Positions 35,786-50,600 are shown, numbered from the stretch's first letter. The stretch: DNA of 64,000 bases from Mycteria americana (GCF_035582795.1 NC_134383.1:1185501-1249500); one strand, 5' to 3'. Numbers and translations: made by a program. The notes: generated from the letters alone by a model not told the origin.

Positions 35786-36400
35786 TGCCGCCTCCTGCCC
35801 GCGGGGCAGCGGGAGCCCCGGGGTCCCCAGGGGCCCGCGGGCTCTGCCCTGCCGGGCCGCCGCCGGCTGTCAGCCGCGCTCCGCTGCGGCACCGGCCCCT
35901 CCTTCCCGCCGGGACGTCGGGAGAAGAAGCGGCGCTGCTGCTGCCCGCCTGCCCCGGAGACCCCCCCCCCCCCCCGGGCGGCGCGGGGGAGGGCCGGGGG
36001 CTGCGGGGCGGCTTCGCGGGCAGCGAGGGGCCCGGGCGGCCGGGGCTCCCCTCGGCAGCCCCGCCCGCTGCCAGCGCTGCTGCGCGCCTCGCTGCGCCCC
36101 GGCCCCCCCCCCCCCCCCCCCCCCCCCCCGGGCGGGCCGGCGGCCGGCCGGGGCAGCGCGGGTGCCGGCTGCGGGACGCCCGGCGCGGTGCCCGCAGGAT
36201 GCCCGCGGCCTCGCCGCTCTGCCCCGGCCGGCCCCGAGCAAGGGCTCGGCGCGGGCGCCGCCCGGGCTGCCGTGGCCCCGCAGCGGCCCTGCGGGAAGCC
36301 CCGCTCGGCCGCCCCGGCTGCCGGCGGTGAGCACATGGGGAAACCAGCCATGAAGTCAGGGCAGAAGCCCTCGGCAGCTCCTGCGCCCGGGCGAGCGCCT
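35786..36400. other. Intergenic SIDT2-TAGLN with long C homopolymers
   Basis: This is a GC-rich spacer of about 0.6 kb. C15 lies at 35961-35975 and C27 at 36103-36129. An E-box (CACATG, 36332-36337) lies close to the TAGLN control region. No gene is seen. Large open frames on both strands here reflect base composition. Confidence 0.75.
36103..36129 (+). repeat. C27 homopolymer upstream of TAGLN
   Basis: Twenty-seven consecutive C bases flanked by GG and GGG, about 275 bp before the distal CArG box. The opposite strand is G27 and could form a G-quadruplex, and the C strand an i-motif. A tract this pure is probably length-variable and hard to assemble. Confidence 0.85.
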
Positions 36401-36402
36401 GG

Positions 36403-36660
36403 CTATAAAAGGACTTGCTCCGCCGGCCCGCCGGCCCCGCTTCCTCCCTGCCCCCGAAGCCGCTGGGGCGGAGGCACGCGGGGAATGCTCGGGCACGGGC
36501 CGGAGCCGCCGATTTTCGGAGTCTTTCCCCAAATATGGTGCCGGGGCCAGAGTCACGGTGCGCGGCGGGGCCGGCGCGCCCCGAGGGAGGGCTGGGGGGG
36601 CTGGCCCCGGCCGGCGCTGACATCACGGTCCCGGCGCCGGCCTTTTAGCACGGGCTCGGC
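36403..36660 (+). promoter_or_regulatory. TAGLN: TAGLN (SM22alpha) promoter with paired CArG boxes
   Basis: A perfect SRF site, CCAAATATGG, lies at 36529-36538, and a degenerate one, CTATAAAAGG, at 36403-36412, 126 bp apart. This is close to the -150/-273 pair described for mammalian SM22alpha. Between them GCTGGGGCGG (36462-36471) resembles the TGF-beta control element. A weak TATA-like TTTTAG (36643-36648) lies about 25-30 bp before the probable start near 36670. This arrangement gives smooth-muscle, SRF/myocardin-dependent expression in mammals. Use in this species is inferred. Confidence 0.85.
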
Positions 36661-36669
36661 CTCCTAACT

Positions 36670-36727
36670 GTGCAGTGTGCCGGCTCCCGCGCAGAGCATC
36701 GCCCCGCGCCTCCGTGAGCAGCCGCTT
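36670..36727 (+). other. TAGLN: TAGLN exon 1 (non-coding; start approximate)
   Basis: The leader exon is placed about 140 bp downstream of the proximal CArG box and ends at the donor CCGCTT|GTAAGTCC (GT at 36728). It contains no ATG, consistent with mammalian TAGLN, where translation begins in exon 2. Confidence 0.65.
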
Positions 36728-38549
36728 GTAAGTCCTGCTGCGGGGGGGCAGCGGGGAGGGTGCCCGGCGCGGGGACACCGGCCCCTGGCAAGGCGGTGCT
36801 GCTCCCCAGGATGGGGACCCTGTCCCTGGGATGGCGATGCTGCTCCTGGGACCGCGGTCCTGCTCCCTGGATGGGGATGCTACTCCTCCGGTGGGGATGC
36901 CGCTCCCCGGGGTGGGGGTGCCGCTCCCCCGGGTTGGGATGCCGCTCCCCGGGGCGGGGATGCCGCTCCCCGGGATTGGGATGCCGCTCCCCGGGGTTGG
37001 GGTGCCGCTCCCCGGGATGGGGATGCCGCTCCCCAGGATGGGGGTGCCACTCCCCGGGCTCGGGATGCCGCTCCTCGGATTGCAACGCTGCTCCCCGGAT
37101 GAGGGTCGGGCTCCCCAGGAGGGGAAGTTGCTGCTCGAGGTTGGGACGTGGCTCCCAACGGCTGGGGACGGCTCCCCGGGCTGGGGACGCTGCCTGGGGT
37201 TCTGCGCTTCTGCTCCTCAGGGCCGCGTTGCCGTCGGGGCTGCGCGGCTGCGGGTCCGTGCGGGGCTCAGGGCAGCGTGGAGGGGGGCAACTCCAGCCCC
37301 CGCTTGCCCGTTTCCGCCCTGCACCTCGGCGGGGACGGGAGACGGGCATGGGGCTGGTGGGGCCGGGGCCAGCGGGCGGCCAGCGGGCATTGCCGTGTGG
37401 TCGAGGGATCCGTGACCGGCGAGGCTGGGGTCCGCATGCCGGGCTGGGCCCGGGCGCGGGGCACCAGGCGGCCGGGGCGCAGGGCAGAGCTGGCTGTGGC
37501 GTTGCTGGACGTCCCTGGCGGCGCTCGGGATCGGGGCACCGGCTGCCCGTGGGGCTCGGGGGTACCGCTGCATAAACCGCGGGGCTCGTGGGGTGCCCCT
37601 GCATCGCCGGCAGCAAGCGGGGTCAGCATCCTCCGCTGCACCGAGCTGTGCCAGGCCTCAGAGCCCCTCCTGCGGGAGCCGGGGTGCATCTGCCCGGCGG
37701 CGGGGGCGAGCCAGCCCGGGACAGGGCGCGGATGCGGGGACCGAGCACGCGGCTCCTTGAGGGCACAGCCCCGGCACTCGGTGGCTTAATGCCAAGCAGG
37801 GAGCCGTGCGGGGAGGAGCGAGGCCAGCTCCGCCGAGGGCTTGGCTGCCGGCTCCCAGCGCCTCTCCCTCCTGGCATCCTCCCTGGCATCCTCCGGCCCT
37901 GCCCGCAGCCAGCTACCTGCCGTCTCTGCCCGCAGCATGCCCTTACAAGGGCACGGGCACAGCTCCCACCGCGGTCCGGCCTCGCCTGCGCTCCTCCCTG
38001 GCACCGGGACCCGCCGCGCTGAGGCCACCCCACGGCACCGGGGCCGCCCTGCCCCGGCCCGGCATGGCCACCCCGCTGTGCCACGGCCACCGTGCCGTGC
38101 CACAGCCACCCAGCCCTGCCGCCGTCACCCTGCCCCCCGGACCCCCCTGCTCTGCAGCCCCCGTGAGGGCAGCACGGCCGCTCCGGCCGGAGGGCACGGC
38201 CATGCCAGGGACCTTCACGCCAACCAAGAGCTGTCAGGCAGCTGAGCAGGCAGGGGACGGGGATGAGGCTGCTCTCCCGCGCCGCCTGAGCCGGGAGCGG
38301 GGACGAGGCAGCTCTGCTGGCGCAGGAACCATCTGTCCGGGCAGGCTGTGAGGGTCACGGCCGTGCGCTCACCTCTAAATGTGCCCGGACGGGGCCGAAG
38401 GGCCGTCGCGTGGCAAGGGAAGAGCTGGGAGGAGGGCATGTCCCCCCCGCACGGGGTGCTGGGGGGGCTGCGGGGTCCCCGCGCAGGGGGACGGCATCTC
38501 CACAGCCTGACGGTCCCCATCCCGCCACCAGGTCTCCCACCCGCCGCAG
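36728..38549 (+). other. TAGLN: TAGLN intron 1
   Basis: Intron of 1.8 kb, very GC-rich, with a 21-bp minisatellite at its 5' end. The rest holds no recognisable exon. Open frames of more than 300 codons on the minus strand are by-products of the stop-free repeat. The acceptor is CCGCCGCAG at 38541-38549. Confidence 0.8.
36795..37105 (+). repeat. 21-bp minisatellite in TAGLN intron 1
   Basis: The unit is roughly GGGGATGCCGCTCCCCGGGGT. The word CCGCTCCCC recurs with its CGCT at 36901, 36922, 36943, 36964, 36985 and 37006, exactly 21 bp apart. Degenerate copies extend from about 36795 to 37105 (about 14-15 units). Because 21 is a multiple of three, most frames on both strands stay open with a seven-residue period. 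Confidence 0.95.
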
Positions 38550-38551
38550 AC

Positions 38552-40660
<2,109 letters not shown>

Positions 40661-41686
40661 AGAGAAGGGTTTTTAAGACTTTATTTGGAAAGCTACACAA
40701 AAGGGCTTTGCTGATTAAAAAACAAACCCCAGCTTTAAAAAAATAAACCAACGAACCCAAAGACACATGAACAAGCCACCCCCGCTTGCAGATGAGCCAC
40801 TGCCAGAGCAACTCGGCCTCCCCTTCCCGGCCCAAAGCAGGCATTGCCCACGGCCCCGTCCCTCCTGGGCACCGGGCACCAACGGATGCCCCAGCAAGCG
40901 GCGGGGAGGCAACCGGGGGAAGCGGCCGCAGCGAGCTCGCGCTGCCGTGGTACCTGCAGCCAGAGGTGCTTCTGTGCCCGCCGCAGCAGGGACGGCCCCG
41001 TCCTGCCCCCCCGAGCAGGACGGTCGAGAAAAAGCCCGGCTGCCTCCTGCCTCCCAAACCACACGGCTGCTCGCGTGCCTGCGGGAGAGGAGGAGGAGGT
41101 GGCGGGGTCAGAGCACAGGGGACAGGGAGCAAGCACTGGCTGGAGACGGGCAAAGTGACTCCCCGCTTCTAAGCTGGGCGTAACTGGTGGGTGCTGGCCA
41201 GCCCCCGGCCCGGCGGGGCAGGCGAACGACAGTGCTGTGGGGTCCCTGCCTGCGGAGGCAGCTGCCAGGGGCCCTGCCACATCTCTGCAGAAACTGGGGA
41301 CAAAGCGACACTTCTTCCCCGCGCTGCAAGGCCGCGGGAGCCGCGGTGTGCAGGGGACTCCGTGCCTGGCTCCGCCAGGGCCGCCACGCGCCCGGGAGGC
41401 ATCGGTGCGGGGCCTTGCTCCCCGCGCAAAGGGAAGCCCTGAGCGTCGCTGCAGGGCAGGTTCCGTTAGGAATGGGTTTAAGGCTTGCTTTGTTTTCCAG
41501 AGCGAGGGAAAGGGAAGCTCCCCTTCCGCTGCCAGCACTCTTTCTCCTTGTTTCTGAGCCACTTCCAACACCGCCTTCCGCAGGACACAACGGCAGCGGT
41601 CCCCGGCGGCTCGGGAAGCCTCTGCTGCCCGTGCTTGGGAAGGACGTACCGAGTGGGAGGGATGCAGCTCAAACCCCCAGCCCCGG
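40661..41686 (-). other. PCSK7: PCSK7 3' UTR
   Basis: Tail of about 1 kb on the minus strand after the stop at 41687-41689. It ends near the AATAAA signal at 40680-40685. Confidence 0.7.
40680..40685 (-). terminator. PCSK7: PCSK7 polyadenylation signal AATAAA
   Basis: TTTATT on the plus strand reads AATAAA on the minus strand, about 1 kb after the PCSK7 stop. It is the best hexamer before the TAGLN end. Confidence 0.65.
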
Positions 41687-44600
41687 CTAGCACTTCTGGT
41701 GCTCCCTGTCCTCTGAGAGGAGCTGAGCTGTCACCTCCCGGCCAAGGTACCCTGCTCCGGCGGGGGCCGCCTCGTGGAAGCTCGCAGCTCTGCTGCTGCT
41801 GGGAATGTTGGGGCGGGTGGGGGTCCAGGACCCCTCCTCCCCCTCGTCCTCCTGGGCAGGCTCCGGGTGCTCACAGTCCATCTCGACGTCCTCGATGTCC
41901 TTCTCCCGGTAGAGCGGCACAGACTCCATCTCCAGGCCGCTCTCCAGGGCTCTGTGCTTCCCTCCCTGCTGGTACCATTTGCAGACGGTGGAGCCGTTGC
42001 AGGTCAGGTCAAGCCCCACGTTGTTCCTGGTCAGGCAAACCTCCAGCATGTAGTAGAAAGTCCAGAACACGGCAAAGCATCCCAGCAGCAGGAGGGTCTG
42101 CGAGGAGGAAAGCCCCTAAGAAACAAAGCCCTCGACCACCCCGGCGCCCTGCGGTCGCCCAGCGGAGAAGGCACGGCGCCAGGAGGACGAGCGAGGCAGG
42201 TTCCCACTCCTCCAGTCCCTCCCGCAGAGGACGGGGCCTCCCCGCTCGGCGCCAGCCGGCAGTGCCCCCGGCCCGCGGGCAGGCTCACCTTGAGGGTGTT
42301 GGCTGTGATCGTGTAGCGCTGCTCCTCGGGGATCTCCAGCCCCGGAGGGCAGGGCAGGGAGAAGTCGCTGCTCAGGTACTGCCCGCTCATTGCTTCCTCC
42401 AGCAGCCTGGGGGACAGAGGCACCCCGTGAGGGTCCCGCAGGCAGGGCTGCTCCAGGGAGGGTCCCAAATGCCCACAGGGGGTCTGGAGTGCCTCTTCCA
42501 CCGCTGCGGGCGGCCCTCCTGGGTCAGACCCAGCCAACGGCCCACGGCTCCCCTGTGCAGGGGGTTGAGGGCAGCCCCAGCGCCCCGTGCCGGGGCCGGC
42601 GGCCAGGCTGCAGCCTCACCCTGCCGCGCACCTCGCGGCAACACTGCTCCAGCCAAGCAGCCCCTGCTCAGAGGCTTCTGATGACGCCCCTTAGCCCTCC
42701 GCCTCCCGTCTCCCCGCCGAGACGGGGTTGTGGCGTCCTACCTCTGCCGTTCCTTCATCTCTGCTGGGGACCAGGAGGAGCCGTACAGGGTCAGCTGCCA
42801 CTGCTTCAAGGTCCCAGGCCTCAGGCTCTCGTCTCCTGGGGAAGAAACAGGTTGGGCCAGCGGGGAACTCTCCTACCTGGCTGGGTGACGCTGCACGGAG
42901 CTGACCCGCAGCCACCCAGGTGCTGAGCTGGCAGCTCCCCAGGACACGGCACGAGCTGCCGCCACCGCCCCACCCCTGGAAGGCAGGACTCACCGATGTC
43001 CCTGATGACCAGTCTATACGTGCCCTGTGCTTCCTCGCCCCAGCACCGGACCGTGGAGAACGTCCAGTCAGCAAAGCCATTGGGGTCCCTGCCAAAGAGT
43101 GAGGAGAAACAACCCATGAGAGGGTAACGTAGCCCGAGCCACAGGGCGGGACGTGGGCCCTGGCCCTCCTGCCTGGGGCCAGCTGGGCTGGCTGTCCTGC
43201 CCTGCAGCGCGAGCCTCCGCACCCCCGTCCCCCTCGGTGCTTACGAGTCCATGCTCCTGGTGGTCCCTATCAGGGACATCATGCCGCTGGGGCAGAAGAG
43301 CCTGATCTCCAGGTTGCCGCGGCGGGGGTGGGTTATGGTGACGGTGACTGCCACGTGCTCCAGGGTTCTCATGCCGGAGAGCTGCAGGTCGGCGGTGGTG
43401 ACTGGGAAAGGGAAGGCAGGCTTTGCCAAGGCTGGCGGCCGGGATGGAGTCCCCGCTTCCAGCTGGCCCTAAGGGGCTGCTGTGCCACTTAGCAGGACAC
43501 GCACGCTCGTCTCTGCCTCCTCCCAGCTGCCCCGCGCGTCTGTGCCCCCGGAGCAAGAGGCAGGAGCCAGGGCAGCCGCACCCCACGCAGGGAGGCTCTG
43601 CCGAGCACCCGGCAGCCACGTCGTGCTGTGCTCAGAGGCCTGGCCCTGGTCCACGCTCTGCGAGGAGCCTCCTTGTCTGCCCGAGCCGAGCCGAGCCGAG
43701 CCGAGCCACCCACACGCCTCCCCGGCTAGCACAGGTGAAGGTGTCCTGGCACGCTCCCTCCCGGGCACCCCACAGCGTGCTCGGGCCGCTTGACACGGGC
43801 CAGGAGAAGTCAGGTCCTCCCAGACCAGAGGTGCAGGAGGCACCTGGTACTGGCTGTCCTCTGTCCGCAGCTGTGCCCTTTGTCCCCTCCCCGCGTTCAG
43901 CCAGGACCAGGCAGGGTGGAAAGGATGGTGCGAAAGGGGCGAGGAGGAGGTGGTGAGGAAGGAGGGGTGAAAGGCAACAGCAGCATTAGCAGTGGAAAAG
44001 CTGACTGCCGGGCATCTCCCAGCACGTCCCAGAGCAGGAAGACGATACAAACCCACGCTTTCCTCTGCTCACAAGGAGGGGGCCCAGCCCTCTCATTTAC
44101 CAGCAGCCTCTCGCCTGCAGCCGAATCCTCATTTCACAAGCGGGGCCCAGCTGCTGCCCGCACGACTTGTGTCACTGCCCCGCGGGCTCCCCGGCATCCG
44201 ACTCTGACCCCGGCCCTGACTCACGGCTTGGGGGTTCAGGAGCCCACCCAGAGCGCTCAGGCCACTGCAATGAAATAACACCTCGTCCTTCATCAGGTCC
44301 TTCCCGCCCTGGATTTGTGCCAGCTTTTGGCAGCCCCGGAGGCTGCTTTGAACCCACAGCTCCACAGGAGCCAGGCTTGGAAAGAGGACCGGGATGAGAA
44401 GCCCGGCGTCCATCTCAAACCGTTCGCAGCTCCGCGGACGCTCACAGCCCCAGAGCTGCTAATTATAGCACAGGAAACCCTGGGATGCCTCAGAGCGGAT
44501 TTCAGCCTGTGGCTCGGCCTCCTCCCGGCAGCCCCGGCCGAGCGGCAGGTGGGTGCTCCCCAACAGCTTCCAAGCGGGGAGGCGGGCGCGCCCCAGAACC

Positions 44601-47600
44601 AGGCAGCCTGCCTGCAGCGGCCGGCCAGCACGCTCCCTGGGGCTACGTGGGGAAAGGGTTAACTCTGAGCCAGCCTGCCGCACCTGGGGGACAGCAGTGC
44701 CCCCGGCCACGCATTCCTCTGCGCATTCTTCTCCAAAGCGCCTCTTTTCTGCCTCTCCCAAACTCTGCTTGCTGCCCAGCTTTCAGCTCGCAACTCCTTT
44801 TAGGGCAGAAGGAGCTGCTTGACCCCCAACCCTCTCCTCAGAGGCAGAGCAGGGCCAACCCCGCTGCCAGCCCGAGGAGCAGGGTGTCACCCCTCTGTCC
44901 GTCTGTCCCTCTGGGGCCCTGCGGTGCTGGTACCCGCAAGGGAGCAGCGTGCTGCAGAGCTGGACCAGCCCAGCCGGGCAGGAACAGGAGAGAGGGAGAA
45001 CGCGTGCCCAGCGCCTGCCCAGCATCTCCTCAGCCTGCGGCGAGGAGGGGAGGGAAGGGACCACCTGCAAGGGGGTGCCGGCCTGCCAAGCCCCAGACTC
45101 TTTCCAGGGGCACCTCTAGCCTGAGGAACAGCCTCCGGGCGCTGCCAGCGCCCAGCGCCTCTGCCAGGAGCTGCAGCTGGGGCAGCGAGGGGCGCAGGGC
45201 CAGGCCCCCTGGGACAGCATCTCCGGTGGGACAAGCCTCGGCGCAAGAAGCTGTGCCCAGCCAGAGAGCCAGGCCCTGCTGGGGAGCCGGGAAGGGCTTG
45301 GGGCCGAGCTCTCCTTCCCGCTGGTAGCAGCCAGAGCAGTGCCTTGTTTATGTGGACAGAGGCTGGCCAAGTCAGGAGCTGGAGCATTACCTAAAATGGT
45401 CAAAGCCAGAGGAGCAGGTCTGGCTGCTGCCCAGCCTGGCCATGCTCGCTAATGCCTGTCTGGCTCCTCAAAGACATCAATCTATGGGACGGAGTTATCG
45501 AGGAGGGGACCACATCAACAGACACAGATCCCCCGGGGAAGGGCAGCGGAAAGAGAGAGGAAACAGCCCAGGCAGCCCAACGCTTAACCCCTTTGTGGCC
45601 TCACACAGCCCAGGGCTTGCCCTGCCAGGCTGCCAGCGTGCCCAGCTGCGCCCCACGCCAGAGGGAACGGGCTGGATCCCTGGCCTCGGTGTGTACGAGC
45701 ACGTGCTCTCACATGGCACACCTGCTCTTACCGTTCCAGGTGACCTCCAGCTCCTGCGGCAGTAACGGGATGCTCCTGCCCTCCTTCAGCGCAGGGCTCA
45801 CGTATGAGGCGAGGTATGGGACGGACTCCCAGATCTGTCAGGGGAAAGGCAAGAGGATTCAGCACGAGGTTGCACCCTCCCTGCACGTTCATCTCTCAAT
45901 CTCCCACCACTCTTGCAAGCTGCTCCTGTCCGTAGCACACTTAATGCGTGTGGACGTGGGCCCAGCTTGGGGCCAGGCCAAGGGGCCTCTCCTGACGCTG
46001 CTCTGGGGCACACAAACCCAGGGAGCACGCACGGGCTGCAGCGAGCGCCGCAGGGCTGGAGAGCAGTGCCCGCACGCCTAGGCGTGGAAGGAAAGCGACT
46101 GCCACGGGCTGGAGGGGCTGGTCGAGACTCGGGACTCCCCAGCTCTGGGTTTGCCTCTGCCACCACCCGAGTGGCTTTGAGCGGGTTACTTGAAGCCATT
46201 CCATTTCAACCCCAGGCACAGCGGGGCAGGAAACGTAGCAGAACCCCAAGCCTTGCAGGAAGAGAGAGCAGCCCGAAAGCCCCTGTGAAAGAGGGGGCAC
46301 TGCTGGCCACCGGCAGCGACCCGGCACAGCTGCACGGTGCTCTACGCACGAGTGAGGAGCAAGTGCCAAAGGGACGTGTCCTGGTCTCCATGCAACTGGG
46401 GGCACAGGGACAAGAGATGGGGATGCCGCTGCCTGCTCTGACCACACCACTCCCTTGGCAGCCCCAGCAGCCCCCCGGACGTGGAGCCCAGAGCTGCCAG
46501 CTGAGAACACCCTGCTTCCTTGGGGCATGACACCCTCCCTGAAGCCCACTGCGTAGGGAGGATGGTGCTGGGGCTGCTGACAAAACTCCCCAAGCCATGA
46601 ATCAGAGCTGTCATCTCCCACCAGCGAAGGCTCTTGCCCATGGCTATATATAGTGCTGAGAGAGCAGCAGCTCGGGGGCAGGTTTCAGGCATTGCCGAAA
46701 GCCTCATTACTTCATACCAAAAGCAGCCTTATAGCGAGGGCCAGCAGGATGACGGCCAAAGCACTGGCCGTGAACGGCAACAGTGTCCGCCCACGGCGTT
46801 GCCAGTACAGGACCTGTCGTCGCCACCGGCCTGGGTCTGCTCTAGCTGCCTCCGGGGCACGCCTGGGACAGGGAGGGGAATTACCTTGGCAGCGTTAACC
46901 AGCCTCCAGGCGTTCAGCAAGCCGAAGCCGTGCTGATGGCTGTGGCTGAAGCCGGCCTGGTTGATGTCCCACTTAGCGTGACGATCCTCGTACTGAAAAG
47001 AAATGCAGGGCGCTCTTGTTACCTTGGGGTACACCGGCAGCCCTGCAAACCCAGAGCAGAGGCAACCGGGCCCGAAGGGAAGGAGGCTCAGAAATATCCC
47101 GCAGCAGCAGGGAAGCAAACCCACATGGCCTTATTAGAAAGAAACAGGTTGACCTTTGTTTGAAAGAAGTCCCAGGACAAACAGGCTTCCCAGCTCCTCA
47201 GAAAGGAAATCAAGCAGCACGAAAGGGCACAAATGCCTCTGCTCTGAAACATCCCAGCTGCTCCCTGCTGCCCAAGCCACAGCCTGTGGCATGGCAGAAG
47301 CCTTGGGGAGAAGGAACCAAGTCCTTTAAATCAACACGAGCTGGGCCAGGACAGATCCGGGTCCCACCACTTATCGGGTTGTAGTACTCTGGCAATGCTG
47401 GCTTGCAGTTGTGGAAAACACTGCCCTGTGCCAAAGCGAGTACAGCGTTAGCCGGACATGGACTCCTGCTCCCCAGAGGGCTGCGGAAGAAGCCCTGTCC
47501 CTAAGCCAAATCGGGCAGCTCCAGTCGGTTCCCACTCCTGCGCTCCGCAGCGAAGCTGCGCTGGAGTCGAGACCGAGCGAAAGGAAGGGCTGTGTCTGCT

Positions 47601-50600
47601 GCCGAGCCCTCCGTTATGTCTGTTTCCAAGAGCCTGCCTCTCTGGAGAGCCCAAGGAAAGGCCAGAGCAGGGCAGAGCTCTCGCTTTCCCACTGCACGGA
47701 CTGCGGGGTGGTATTGCAGAGATGCGTGCCGGCTCTTCGGCTGGGCCAGCCGCACCGCACGCACACACACGCTCCCGGTGTCGGCGGGCGAGGCGTGGTG
47801 AGCCCCTGGAAGACCTGCACGCTGGCAGATGGAGGCATTCCTGGAGCAAATAACCCATTTATTATCACGACAGAGGAAAATGCCTCAGCCGCATTCCTGG
47901 GAGGAACAAGGGGCGAGGGGAAAACGTAATCCCTTCGCTGGGAGCCAGGCAACCGAGAGATTTATAGAGGGGCAGGCAGACGTAAACAAAGATGTGCAGA
48001 GCAGGACCTCGGCCATCCTGCAGCATCGCTGAAGGGCGGCAGGAGGGAGGGAAGGCCGCTCACCTTGGTGGTGGTGAAGACAATGATGTGCTGGACGTCT
48101 CGCCAGGTGAGACACGGCCGCACCTGCAGCATCAGCGCGATCATCCCGGCTGCAAGAGGAGCGGCAGCTGACGTCCCTGTGTGGCCCTCCGTGCAGCCCG
48201 TGCCCTTCTGCAAATCCCAGTCTGTTGTCACCTGCCGAGAAAGGGGAGAGATGCCTCCCGTCAGGCCACCGTTTGCCATGCTGGGGTGGCTGGGATAGGT
48301 ACCGGAGCAACGGAGCACGCAGTCCCGGCCCCGAGCCACGCCCTTGCCACCCCAGCTCCACCGGCAGCCCACGCTCAGCCTGTGACACAACTGCTGGCAA
48401 AAGCCCCGGGGACAGAGGAGAGCGTGCCCCCCGCACTACGCAAAGGGCACGAGAGATGGGGGCTCTGGGGCTCCCCACCATCATCCTGGACACAAACAAG
48501 AAATGAGCAATGCCCGAGCACAACAGGCAGAAAACAGGGCCAGCGGCCACCACGCTCCTGGCAGAGAACAAGGCAGATGGCGGAGAGCTTGCGAGCGAGG
48601 GCAGCCCGGGCGCCCTGCGGGGAGGCCGGGGTCCTCATTTACTGCATGAGCACCCCAGCAGCGTGCAGGGTGGTGCACAAGCTGGTGGGTTTTCTTGACA
48701 GCCCTGCAGCGCTGATTTACTGCTTGCGCGTTTCCATCCGCAATGCTCACGTAACTTCTATTGCTCTACCACGAGCCTGATGAGGAGGAAAAGATCCCCC
48801 TCGGGCTGGCTGGACACATTAAGAGGAGGCTTGGAAAACTGGAAGTGAGAAGGGAGAAGCGGTGGAGTCAGCAGCTCTCCTCCCCAGCAGCCTGGGTCCC
48901 CCGGCCAGCCCTCTCCCCCAGCGCCAAGGGCCCTGGGGGGCACCCGATTATTTGCTGAGGACAGTGAAAACCTTCTCTCCTGCAGGACGCCTTTGGCCGG
49001 GCTGAGCTGCCTGTCCTGGGGAGAGAGGAGCTAACCCAGCCCCTGCTGCACTGCTGCTACGGCAATTACAAGGGTGCTTTGTGCAGCCAGCAGTGCCTTT
49101 CCCCGTTCTGCCAGGCAGCCAGCCCAGCCCGGCGTGTCTGATAAATGCGGTCTGCCCCAGGTGAGCGGGTGGGAAAGCCTCTGAGCAGGCAGAGGGGTGC
49201 GAGGTTTGGCACAGAGCGGGAATCGGAGCGTGATGGCCCAGGCAGGGGAGAGCACTGCTGCACGCAATGCTGGGTCGAAGAGCTGGGCTTCTCTGCATCG
49301 TGCCGGGTCCCCTTTAAAGGGGACCACAGACACTCACACAGCACCTTCACACCCCTTCCTAAGAGATTTGCTATGTCAGGAGGAAAAGGAGGGACTGCAG
49401 CTGAGCGCCCGTGGTCCCTCGCCCAGGGACACCTCCTGTCTCCCTGACCACAGGGAAACGGGCAGGGAAAGGCGAGCTGGGGCAGCGGGGCAGCACCCAG
49501 TCCGAGTACGGCACGCCAAGGCCAGCATCCAGACTCTGACCCCCTTCGTAGAAGGCTTTCAGACAAAACAAGAAAGTTCTCTGGATGCCCAAGGATTCCC
49601 CCTCCAGAGGAAAGACATGGGGAGGTGGCCCTAAAGCCCTGCCTGCATGAACCACCTCTAATCTGTCCGTCTCCCAGCCGTCTCTTCTGCACGGGCAGCT
49701 TCCCCCCAGACAGCAGGGAGGAATTTGCAGCACATGAGCTTTCTCTCTCTCTGTGGTTGCTGAGATCAGGCTGGGAGACGGGAGGGGCAGCCAGAGATCC
49801 CGTCATCCTCCCTTAGCCAAGACCAGAACAACAGCAAGAGCAGGGCAGCAGCAGGGGGAGAGGGTCAGGGATTAGCTGCTGAAAAGCCTGGAAACATTTC
49901 CCAGACAGTTCCTGGCCAGGACGTGGGGACCCAGCAAAAACCCGTACAAGGGGGGGAAGGACAACACCACAGCTCCCCAGTCGAGAGATACGGCCCCGTG
50001 CTGGGAGCTGGGACGCAAACAGTCCAGCGCGGGGCTGAGCAGAGTGGCTCAGGCAGCTTCTCCCCAGGGCAAGGGCAGGAAGGCACCTTTGCAGCCACCG
50101 TTTGCACAGCGTTTAGCTAAGGATAAGGAACAGCAGCTCTACGCCGCTCGGGACCACGGGTGGTTGCTCTGGCCTGGGGGAGCAACAGCCAAGGCACAGC
50201 AGGGTCCCTCGGGGGCACTGCTCCCCTCGCCCCCGCTCGCAGCCAGCCTGGCTGCAGAGGCTGGATGAGCTCTTGCGAGAAGCTTCCGATTTCAGCCCAC
50301 ATCCCTGGGGCCTGTGGAGGTGACACCTCTTAGCTCTGCTCCCCGCGCATGAAAACCAGCACCCGTTCAGGGAGAGGCACGCGCACCCCAAACTCGAATA
50401 CCGCAACAGTTCTCCAGGGTACTGCGGTCACATGCGCGGAGCTTTGCTGCCTTAGGACCAAAATACCAATTCAAACGAGCTGCTGCTGCTTAAGACAGCC
50501 GCTACTCACGGGGAGCTCAAGCTCACCATAAAGAGTCCTGGGAGACCCTCGCTTCAGGGACCACGTATCCCAGTTGAGAAGCGATGAATGCAGCTGGTTT

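Noticed and set aside
36404-36410. TATAAAA as the main TAGLN TATA box
   Set aside because: It lies about 265 bp before the probable start and coincides with the position of the mammalian distal CArG box. Kept only as a possible alternative start in the findings.
36795-37105. Regular repeats resembling a CRISPR array
   Set aside because: The 21-bp units are directly adjacent, with no unique spacers, and lie in a vertebrate intron. It is a minisatellite.
36645-37616. 324-codon minus-strand frame with seven-residue repeats
   Set aside because: It is produced by the stop-free 21-bp minisatellite in TAGLN intron 1. Sibling frames on the other strand are equally open.
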